Positions 48,304-56,990 of a stretch of 64,000 nt of DNA are shown here, in pieces; position 1 is the first letter of the stretch; each line of letters opens with the position of its first letter. Location: contig OZ022351.1 in NCBI GenBank assembly GCA_963989245.1, positions 14,111,343 through 14,175,342 of the forward strand. Reading direction: 5' to 3'. The notes under the pieces are model-generated. The model was given only the letters and a program-made list of their open reading frames with translations. It did no database searches and was not told the origin of the DNA. This DNA is from Nansenia antarctica. Lineage: Eukaryota > Chordata > Actinopteri > Argentiniformes > Microstomatidae. The position numbers were made by a program, and so were the translations under genes.

Positions 48304-48517
48304 GTGGTCTGGGGTGGTCCAGTGGTCTAGCACCGCGGTCTACAGTGCACACATATGCCCATGTCGGCAAGAGTTCGAATCCGGCCCATGTCCTGCTGAC
48401 ATGTCCTCTCTCCCTTCTTCTCCTTACTTTCCTGCCTGTCTTCACTATGCCTGTCCAATAAAATGAAAAATATGAGTGGGACTGCCCCACTCAGAAAAAT
48501 AACGTAAAAAAAAGAAG
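48304..48517 (+). mobile_element. tRNA-derived SINE with 12-bp duplication
   Basis: A box TGGTCCAGTGG (48315-48325) and B box AGTTCGAATCC (48372-48382) mark a tRNA-like head. The body holds CATGTCCTGCTGACATGTCC, TTACTTTCCTGCCTGTCTTC and ACTATGCCTGTCCAATAAAA, ending in an A-rich tail. ATAGACATCGGT flanks the element exactly at 48292-48303 and 48518-48529. This is a clean signature of LINE-driven insertion. It is not a functional tRNA gene. Confidence 0.93.
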
Positions 48518-48529
48518 ATAGACATCGGT

Positions 48530-49151
48530 TGAGTGTATCAAACATTTATCAGGGGGGATTTTCAATGTGCCTTTTTCTAAATACTGACAAAGGCAGCTCA
48601 CCATGTCGACCCTCTGTCACGACGCATTTGTTTACCGTGCGTCACTCCGACCACTGCAATCAGAGATTGTCAGGGAGGCTAGAGGATCCCACCTATAGTG
48701 AGCAACAAGCCCAGCCCGATTCTCTCAAAGAGCCCTGATGGACACATGTTGAGATTGTCAGCACTGACAGCAGGTCCGATGGCATCTGCAGTAAGAAGCG
48801 TCATCACCACACTAATGGAGATGTCACCTGACTGACGGACAGGTAACAGGCCAGTAAATCCCCTTCCATCTGCAGGTTTACCATCCAGGCTGTGGAGTAG
48901 AGAAGCCGCTAGAACAACTCTCACCTGTCAAGACCCTCACTGATGGCTATCACAGACTCAATAGCACTGAGTGACATTCAAATCAGAGCGACACAACCCT
49001 AAGTGAAAAGCCGAATGTTTTCTTAGTCTTGTAGCTACATAGCCAAGTCAGGTTAGGTTGATGTCAGATGACATCCAGGTACCAAGAGTTGAAATGAGCT
49101 CTTTCAGCAGTGTGTGGAAGGTTCCGGTTTACATGGCATTCGGATAGAAAT
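48530..49151. other. Unique sequence
   Basis: No gene or repeat recognised. Confidence 0.4.
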
Positions 49152-49399
49152 CGTGAGCTTAGAATTATAAGGTTCTATCTCCGTTTAGGGTAGTTCAGAG
49201 ATATTGAGCGTCAACGTTTTTACATTCCCATTATGTTTTGTGAGATGGAACCATTGTATTTTATTAATTACTAACTCAAAAATGTCAACGTTTTTAAAAA
49301 TAACACCACACAGGCATTAATATACACCTAATGGATCAGATTATGTCAAACTCAATTTTGACAAAAATGGAGATAGAAACTTATACTTCTAACGTCACG
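49152..49399 (+). mobile_element. M4 MITE copy 3
   Basis: 248 bp, the same length and orientation as copy 2. The left end is CGTGAGCTTAGAATTATAAG; the right end TCTAACGTCACG closes the inverted repeat. AAAT flanks it at 49148-49151 and 49400-49403. The interior is nearly identical to copy 2, differing by scattered substitutions and small indels. Confidence 0.94.
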
Positions 49400-49961
49400 A
49401 AATGTCAGGTTGCAATTGCTGTTGTCCAGGCCCTTTTATGAGCATTGTATTTACCTACAGCAAAGCATGTCATGGTGAAATTAATAACATTTTTCTTTGA
49501 ATTTTTAGGCTCCAAAAAGGGAAAGATTGCAGTTGTTTATGGGGCTCGTTGACATCAGCTAACATTTTAACCGAAAAAATCAGTGCCAGTTCTCCTGACT
49601 GGTTATTGTTAATCCATCCAGCAGCATTACTGTGTCAATAATTACCTTCAATAAGGCCGATGTGGAACATGGAAAAAACAACTGCTTTGATCATCATTAG
49701 TAAGCAGTGGAAAAAGACATGCAGCTATTACAAAATGGTAACACAATATGGTGTGTTGTCAATTAGTTGATAACCGATGAGGCAACATCAGATGAGGCAA
49801 AGTGACAAGTGGGGTCTCTAATTTCCAACAGAAATCCCATTGCCCCCCTTCCTGGTTCTCTCTCTCGCTGCTCCTCCTCCTCCCCTCACCTCTCCCCCTG
49901 TGCTCCCTAGTTAGGGCTCTTTGTCTGCTGCACCCTAGCATGTCTTCCAGGTGTCTGTGGA

Positions 49962-49966
<5 letters not shown>
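49400..49966. other. Unique sequence
   Basis: No gene or repeat recognised; 49840-49920 is C/T-rich. Confidence 0.4.
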
Positions 49967-50016
<50 letters not shown>

Positions 50017-50071
50017 CGTGCGTGCGTGAAATGCCTGTAAGTGTAAGTGTGTGTGTGTGTGTGTGCATGCT

Positions 50072-50116
<45 letters not shown>

Positions 50117-50162
50117 ATGCCTGTGTTAGTGCCTGTGTGTGTGTGTGTGTGTGTGAATGTGT
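49967..50162. repeat. Interrupted (GT)n array
   Basis: Four GT blocks separated by GCGTGCGTGCGTG, CCTGTAAGTGTAAG, GCATGCTTGTGTTT and GCATGCCTGTGTTAGTGCCT. Minus frames through it are repeat artefacts. Confidence 0.95.
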
Positions 50163-50641
50163 ATTCAGTGTAAGGTGGCAGGGAGCTGAGGGTCCATCTG
50201 TAGGTTTCCTCCTGAGCCTCCTCTGAGGGCCACAAAGGCTTCTAATTATCCCTGACCTTCTGGCTGTCTGTCTGCCTCTCACTCTGGGCCCCCACGGCGC
50301 GCTCCTGAAGTCCCCTCGCTCCCTCTCGCCTGTTTGTCCCTCCTACGTTCAGAATAACCCCTCGGTCGGCTCCAGACGTTAATTGGTGCCGTTTTCTCCG
50401 AGACAAAGCCGCTGTTTTGCTGCATGACGCTTCCTCAAGGTCAGTCAAGGAGAAGAGTGAAACGCACCTGGCCGGTATGGTAGGGGGGGGTTTGTATCAC
50501 ATTGTCTTTGAGCGACTCTTTGTTTTTCTGCTGTTGCTTTTGTGGGGGAGGGTGACGGCAAGCCTGTCATCAACACCTAACGAGAGACAGAGAGGAGAGA
50601 TAATTACTGTTGATTTACACCGATTTTCCTACGTTTAGGAC
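50163..50641. other. Unique sequence
   Basis: No gene or repeat recognised. It ends with the left target duplication of the hAT element. Confidence 0.4.
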
Positions 50642-50738
50642 TAGGGCTGCACGATTTGGGGAAAAAATCGAATTGCGATTATTTGGACAGATATCGCGAT
50701 TGCGATTAATTTGCGATTATTATTTTTTTAAATAGCAA

Positions 50739-50770
<32 letters not shown>

Positions 50771-52128
50771 GGTTGTAAAGTGTGGCCATATCTCCGGCTA
50801 GGAAGGTCGTATCAACGTGCAGTTTGTTTGTACGTCTTCAGGGGACTTAGAGGCTCCCTCCTCTAGCACCCCCACAGCCCGAGCTACGAGTGAAATAACT
50901 AAACTTACATTGGGTTGCTTTAAAGTTGGGTTGCTTTAAAATCAAGCTTCAGATTAAAACATGTGATGGAGCATTACTAACCTGACTCAGGTGGTTTGTT
51001 TCACACAACCATCTAGGAAAGCTTAATTGGAAGCTGTTTGGAAAAGGGCAGGTACTTTAAAAAAATACTTGGCAGGTGATTGGATGAATCTGTCTATCAC
51101 CTATTTTCAGAGAGCATTACCACATGATACCATCAAACTATTAACTGCTCTAATTCTAATGCAAGGATGAGAACTTAAAAGATATGAATTGTATATATGA
51201 TAACCTCATCTCATCTAGACAGGTGGCTACTTTCTAAGATGATCCAGCTATTAAAATGATCATTTGGGGATACACTGTGACTATAACTGAAAGGACCACA
51301 TCTAGATGACTCGGTCAACAGTCGAACTGATGAATGATAGAATGGTGGTCTCTGACTATGGAGCACAGACACACGTCACCTTGACTTAGGAATCTGTGAC
51401 ATACTTCAGCCCAAGGCTAGGCTAGGCTAACCTCTGCGTCTTTAAAGCCGGCTGGTATGAACGAATGGTATGAGGTTATGCATACAGGACACATTCATGT
51501 TTGACAACAGAACAGTTAACTTCCATGTATCCATAAGCCTGCTATACTATATAAACACCATCCCGCAGGTTGCTGAGACTGTCAACTCTGTGTCTGTACT
51601 TTAACGCCGGGTTAGCATGAGTAGCTAAGCTAAGCTACCGTCTCGAAGACTACAAGTTAGCTAAGCTAAGTTTAAGGCTGGACTAACAGCACCGACATGC
51701 ACTTGGCTGGTACAGTTAGTATAGTGAAATTGTACACTTACCTGTCGCAATTATAACATACTAACGTGTATCATACGTCCAGTAAGCCATGTGGTGTCTA
51801 ATTGTCTCCGTTACGTTAGCCCAAAGTCTCATAATAATTGGACTGACTGTCGTGACACAACCTATGCCTGCGTTCGTAAATTCGCTCTGAGAGCGCCGGG
51901 TTCAAAGTCATAAAGAGACCAAGTAATTTGATTGGACAAGAGGCATTCCATGAGTGCTGATCAAATTTCCAAAAGAGGTTTTAATCTCAATGTGACTTCC
52001 TGGTAAAATAAAGGTAAAAAAAAAAAAAAAAAAAAAAAATCGCAGGCAAATCGCAGGCTTTGCGATTAGCTAATCGCATCATTTCAAATCGCGATTTCGA
52101 TTTAAAATCGATTAATCGTGCAGCCCTA
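50642..52128. mobile_element. Non-autonomous hAT element, complete
   Basis: Inverted ends TAGGGCTGCACGATT (50642-50656) and AATCGTGCAGCCCTA (52114-52128) are perfect complements. Beyond them both sides continue with degenerate repeated ATCGCGATT-type words. The 8-bp duplication TTTAGGAC is exact (50634-50641, 52129-52136), diagnostic of hAT transposition. The 1,487-bp element has no transposase frame. Inside, a poly-A run followed by G9 (50739-50771) and a second poly-A run (about 52018-52039) lie near the two ends. The second follows CTGGTAAAATAAAGGT, a retroelement-like 3' end. A 15-bp tandem TTGGGTTGCTTTAAA pair lies at about 50911-50940. Confidence 0.95.
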
Positions 52129-52136
52129 TTTAGGAC

Positions 52137-52192
52137 ACACACGCACACACGGACACACACACAGACACACACATACACACACACACACACAA
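52137..52192. repeat. (CA)n microsatellite
   Basis: CA array with CGCACA, GGACA and GACA breaks, directly beside the right hAT duplication. Confidence 0.93.
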
Positions 52193-52371
52193 ATCCTCAC
52201 ATTGTTCTCTTCATCAGGCCACTCCCACTACAGTTAAGTTCTCACATCTTGTAAAGACACGTCTTGCTGTTGTTTACCGAATCGTTTTATGTTTACTTAT
52301 GAAGCAGGACAAAAATGTCAACCTAGTATTTGTCGATGCAATGTAGCAGCCTGTTGGCATTGTACACATTA

Positions 52372-52722
52372 TGTGACAGTCTGATCATTTGGTCCTCATG
52401 TCGGGATCCGTAATGTTCTGACTTTTCTTTTCGAAAAATGTAAATACATTTCCGCGGTGTTGAAAATCAATGACACACTCGCTAGTCAGCTAACACAGCT
52501 TGTTTTGTGAGCCGGCTAACAATGTAAAGTAGTGTTAGAGTTAACTAGGTAGCAGTGGGGATTACTCACCGAATCCATTACGTTGCAGAATTTTGGCTTG
52601 ACTAGCGAGTTTGTGTTGTGATTCGTATTTCCGTATTTCCGTAGTCCCGTGTTTCAAAAGAGAAGTCAGAACATGTTTATTGGTTGCCGACATGCGGACC
52701 AAAATGATCAGACTGTGTCACA
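52372..52722 (+). mobile_element. FB foldback element, copy A (TA-flanked)
   Basis: 351 bp. Left end TGTGACAGTCTGATCATTTG, right end the reverse complement of TGTGACACAGTCTGATCATT; the similarity extends through GGTCC-CATGTCGG. A TA dinucleotide flanks both sides (52370-52371, 52723-52724), the hallmark of Tc1/mariner insertion. The interior has CTCGCTAGTCAGC and its mirror TGACTAGCGAG, so the whole element can fold. There is no coding frame, hence a non-autonomous element. Copy B at 54983 is inverted relative to it. Confidence 0.9.
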
Positions 52723-53505
52723 TATGTAAAAATTCAGTAGGGCCTTATATAATAATATTAGATATAATAGTTGATATAATTGTTTGAAGAGGCCAGTAAA
52801 CGTCCCTATAGTGAAATGAGGTTTGGGACAAGGTGAACCTTGTTTATTCCGTACACCCGTGCACCATTTCTCTGAACGTTTTTATTTTGTTTGCCGCCAT
52901 GGTTGAGTGAGAAAACTATGTAAAAAAACAAATGTAGATTTATGGCCCATAAAGACGTAGCCTGGCTGTCAGCTTTGTTTCATTCTGGTGGATGTTGAAC
53001 CAGAAAGAAGTGATTAGAAGGTAGAATAACGGCACTAATTAGGCTTGAACACCCTTGAAAGTTTGAATGAGAAGCTTGTTGTTTGTCGACTGCAGCATTC
53101 TATGGAAAACCTTCTCTACCTGTAAAAACATGTATTTTTTTCCTACTATGTACAACAAATTATGACTATAATTGGGGTGGACAGTTCTTATCCAAGATAA
53201 TCATTGTGTATCTGTAAATGTTCAACCTGAAACCCACAAATGGCATTACCATGGAGACTGTAATTATATATTTCCAGATGTGAGGGGTGGAAATAGACAT
53301 AGGCGAAGGTTGTGACGTTCTATTAACACCAGAGCTCCAACTAGCAGTCAATAACAACTGTGCACTGATGTCTCCCGCTGAAACTCTCCCGCTATCTCTC
53401 AGAGAGGGTTACCTAGGAAACCATTAATGATACGCTACAAATTTGATGTTGGAAGTGAAATACAGAGAAGCAAGAAGAACTGTGGACAGAGAGAAATGCC
53501 ATGCC
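52723..53505. other. Unique AT-rich sequence
   Basis: No gene or repeat family recognised. Confidence 0.4.
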
Positions 53506-53775
53506 TGCACATACACAAGCTATATTCTGTATCCCCTGTCAACACTCATGTATGGCCTGTATGGCGTGACCTGAAAATGTGTATTTGTACATGATGTAAT
53601 GTTTTGGATACCAACGCATCATAGTAACGGAAGATGAAGTTGTTTGTGAAGCCTACTGTATGTCGTTAGCTTCACAAACAACTTCATCGTGTACAAATAC
53701 ACATTTTCAGGTCAGGCCATACATGCCATACATTAGTGTTTACATTGTATACAGAATATAGCTTGTGTATGTGCA
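53506..53775. repeat. 270-bp foldback hairpin
   Basis: The left arm starts TGCACATACACAAGCTATAT and the right arm ends with the reverse complement ATATAGCTTGTGTATGTGCA. Pairing continues through GTGTATTTGTACA (left) with TGTACAAATACAC (right). It resumes with GATGAAGTTGTTTGTGAAGC against GCTTCACAAACAACTTCATC around a 16-base loop. The left arm has about 40 extra bases (near 53590-53630). It is long enough to make a stable hairpin if transcribed; no target duplication is evident. Confidence 0.88.
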
Positions 53776-53825
53776 TCTCAAACAAGCACAGACACCTGAA
53801 CAGGCAAGTTTGACAACAAGCAGGA

Positions 53826-53923
53826 TATAATAATAATAATAATAATAATACTACACTAGACTTATTTCTAGACTTTTCTAGACACTCAAAGATGCTTTAC
53901 AAACCGAGAAGATCAAGCAGTAA
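53826..53923 (-). mobile_element. AAT-tailed LINE/SINE 3' end, antisense
   Basis: (AAT)n array at 53827-53850, then ACTAGACTTATTTCTAGAC, CTTTTCTAGACACTCAAAG and ATGCTTTACAAACCGAGAAG. It stops where the unclassified repeat begins at 53924. The equivalent at 56867 continues differently, so the repeat appears to have inserted into it or beside it. Confidence 0.8.
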
Positions 53924-54182
53924 TACAGTTTTTCTCTATCGCTTTAACACGTTTAGTGAAAGCATAGCTCATTGTCTCAACACAAATCCAAAAATTCTCA
54001 CACAAAACCCTAAACAACACAAATCTCTTCTCAAAATGACATTTTGTCGTCAAATGACAAACACAGACATTTTGTCGTCAAATGAATAGACACTTGTAAG
54101 AACCAATTGAACCCTGATGTGCACAATGGAAAACACTATGATTAGAGGAACACAGTACTATGATACAATTATCATTAGGCCT
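53924..54182 (+). repeat. Unclassified interspersed repeat, copy 1
   Basis: Homologous to 36777-37081 in opposite orientation. This copy is shorter because it lacks a segment around TGCAAAAGCAAACACTGC. It has a local tandem duplication of ACATTTTGTCGTCAAATGA. No coding frame and no long inverted repeat. Confidence 0.85.
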
Positions 54183-54982
54183 TTTGCATTTTCAGTGTTA
54201 CACTACATACATACAGTAGCCTGTTATATAAACTGTTATGTTTTCATACTCAAATATAAAACACATAAATGCAAGAATAGAATGTTTTATTTATTCTGAA
54301 ATACTCTATGTATCTCAGCAAACACAGTTGGATTCATAAAATGTTCTTCATACAGAACAAACAATAGAAAAAAGAAAATAAGCCTAATGCATATACTGTA
54401 AAAAATAAATAAATAATAATAATAGGCTGCATCCTGCCTTTCGTTTCTGTTTGGCCACAGAAAAAGAAACCAAAGATAAATAAACGTGTAGTGTTGTTAC
54501 TTTGCGCTTTCTTACTTTAGTAGCCTAGTTCTGTCAGCTAGCACTGTGTATGTTGTTGTTCAATGCTGACAACACTGTTTCTCATTGACAAGTTGAAAGC
54601 TGTTGCCCCCTTGTCCATAATAACCCCATCAGCATTAATTAGCCATTCCTCTTCTCTCCCAATTAAGGGAGCATTATGAGAGAAACCAAATAAATCATCA
54701 TGCGGGCATACGTCTAATGGATTCACAACTCTTTTTTACATAGAGCATGATTTTCGGGAGTTACTTCTCATCTAATTAGAGACTGATGAAAGTACAGTAT
54801 GACTTGATTTGACAGGATGCTGAAAACTCATTGCTGTATAATTCATTATTCATTCTTCAATAAAAAGTCAGTTTGAACAGGGCTTCAAAAGAATTTCCAA
54901 AGGGGAGAAGGAGGACCAAACTTTGGGGGGAGAGGGGAGGAACTGAATGAACCTCATGTTTAGCATTAATCACACACTAACA
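54183..54982. other. Unique AT-rich sequence, possible conserved element
   Basis: 54540-54780 is non-repetitive and holds CAGCATTAATTAGCCATTCC, CCCAATTAAGGGAGC and CATCTAATTAGAG, all homeodomain-type cores within 200 bp. This is the stretch most like a conserved enhancer by texture. Short minus frame 54538-54726 has no domain. Confidence 0.4.
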
Positions 54983-55321
54983 TGTGACATTTGGTCCGCA
55001 TGTCGGCAACCAATTAAAATGTTCTGACTTTTCTTTTGAAACACGGAACTACGTTTCAACGTTGTTGAGAATCACAACACAAACTCGCTAGTCAAGCCAA
55101 ACTACTGCAACCCAATGGATTTGGTGAGTAATCCCCACTGCTACCTAGTTAACTGTAACACTACTTTACATTGTTAGCAGGCTCACAAAACAAGCTGTGT
55201 GAGTTGACTAGCCATTGATTTTCAACAGCGCATACAGAAATGTATTCGTATTTTTCCAAAGAAAAGTCTGATCATTACATCGGATCCCGACATGACGACC
55301 AAAGCATTAGAATGTGTCACA
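54983..55321 (-). mobile_element. FB foldback element, copy B
   Basis: 339 bp, homologous to copy A in inverse orientation. The left end is TGTGACATTTGGTCCGCATG and the right end is the reverse complement of TGTGACACATTCTAATGCTT. Flanks are CA (left) and TA (right). The left terminus lacks about 11 bases (the AGTCTGATCATT zone) that copy A retains. The interior shares CTCGCTAGTCAAGCCAAA and GTAATCCCCACTGCTACC with the mirror of copy A. Confidence 0.9.
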
Positions 55322-56117
55322 TATGACCTCCACCTACAGTATGTCATGTGCAAACACTCCAATGGCCCATCAACCTATATGTGTACCAATTATTTGTGGC
55401 ACTGTTATCTTTGCAGATGCCTTGCACTTAGGTACTCCCTTAGGTACTTAGGTACCTTCAGTCTATCCCATTACAGTATCTGATGCCATGTCAAACTCTG
55501 TCAAAATAAGCCAAATCACTACCAGGGATATCCTATTATGAAACATTTGACACTCTTTTTGAAACTGCACACAAACACTACTCCTCCATTAGAGTCTGAC
55601 TTCACGGTGTGATCAAAGGTACAGTACTCCCACCACAAGTCTCTCCCACCACTCTGTACCACAAAGACATTTTAAGGTGGATCACATTTCTAATGTGAAC
55701 AGCGTGGAGGTGGGGAGTTATTTCACACGCATCATTTCAAAGCCACAGTTTCTCCCAGAGTTGTACACCTATGAGAGCTGTGCACAATCAGAGCAGTATC
55801 ACCCTGAACACTGAGAGAAAAAGAAAGAGAACGACATCTAGAAATGTTTTCTCATTTCAGGCATCTGGAAAGGCAACTCATCTTGCTGTGCCGGTAAGAA
55901 GAGGCGATGGTTCTTTTATTCTCCTGTTTTGTAACAACCCAACTTAGGAGCTGGCCTGTTGGCCTACCGTGCTGATGTACTGTACAGATGAATCTACTGC
56001 ATTCCTCACATTCTCCTTATCTGGACAATGGCAGACAATTACTCGATAGCGAATCAACGGGAAGGCCAGCGTATGAATAGCGATATATATCCAAAGATGA
56101 AAAGAGAAAAAGATAAT
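55322..56117. other. Unique sequence
   Basis: No gene or repeat family recognised. TACTTAGGTAC-type words are locally repeated at 55430-55455. Confidence 0.4.
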
Positions 56118-56345
56118 GCTGTGTGTGTGTGTGCGTGTGTGTGCGTGTGTGTGTGTGCGTGTGCGTGTGCGTGTGTGAGAGTGTGTGTGTGTGTGTGCGT
56201 GTGCGTGTGTGCACGTGTGTGTGTGTGCACATATGTATGTATGTATGTGTGTGTGCATATGTGTGTGCGCATATGTATGTGTGTGTGTGCGCATATGTGT
56301 GTGCGTGTGTGTGTACATATGTATGTGCGTGTGCGTGCAGTGTGT
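56118..56345. repeat. Complex (GT)n array with CATATGTATGT units
   Basis: GT repeats with regular GCGTGTGC and GCACATATGTATG breaks over about 230 bp. The breaks recur at roughly 30-base intervals on the right side, suggesting a higher-order duplication. Confidence 0.93.
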
Positions 56346-56865
56346 GAATGAGTGTGCCTGGATTCCCAAGTTCATCTATAATAGATCAAGGGAAGTGCTA
56401 CTACAACAATCACCTAACCCGGGCCTCAAACATCCAGTGTCCTGGCACCTGTCCCAGGGTGGAATAGGGACCGTATGACACGGACGGGGAACACAGGCTA
56501 CACAGAGCTACTCAAATATTGATCAGCTGGTCGTCTTTGTGTAAGTTACTCTCAATTCGCAGTCAGTCGCTCTTGGGATTATATGGTGGGTGGAAAGGCC
56601 AGTGAACAAAGAGAGCGAGCAGAGCTGTCTGGCTTTCCATACAAGGCTGTTTGACATACTAAACTCTCTGTGCATCTATCAGGAGAGAGCTCCATAGGGA
56701 GATAATGAGCATCACCTTCATATTGACTTCCTGGTTCACACTCGTCAATAACATTTCCCTCAGGAGTGTGACCTGGGGAGTGGATCGTTGATCAGTATAG
56801 GTTAACCGGACCTTTTTCTTTCAGCATAACTACTGTATGTACAAATATATGGGTATATCCTTCAC

Positions 56866-56866
<1 letters not shown>
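56346..56866. other. Unique sequence
   Basis: No gene or repeat recognised. Confidence 0.4.
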
Positions 56867-56905
<39 letters not shown>

Positions 56906-56990
56906 ATTAGACTTATATAGCGCTTTTCTAGACAGTCAAAGACGCTTTTCTAACTGAAAAGATTGAGTAGTAATAATAAAAAGTATAGGG
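56867..56990 (-). mobile_element. AAT-tailed LINE/SINE 3' end, antisense
   Basis: About twelve AAT units, then ACATTAGACTTATATAGCGC, TTTTCTAGACAGTCAAAGAC and GCTTTTCTAACTGAAAAG. This is the best preserved of the four termini of this kind. Confidence 0.85.

Noticed and set aside
56118..56345. CRISPR-like array with repeats and spacers
   Set aside because: The regular breaks are variants of a GT microsatellite; the host is a vertebrate and no spacers exist.
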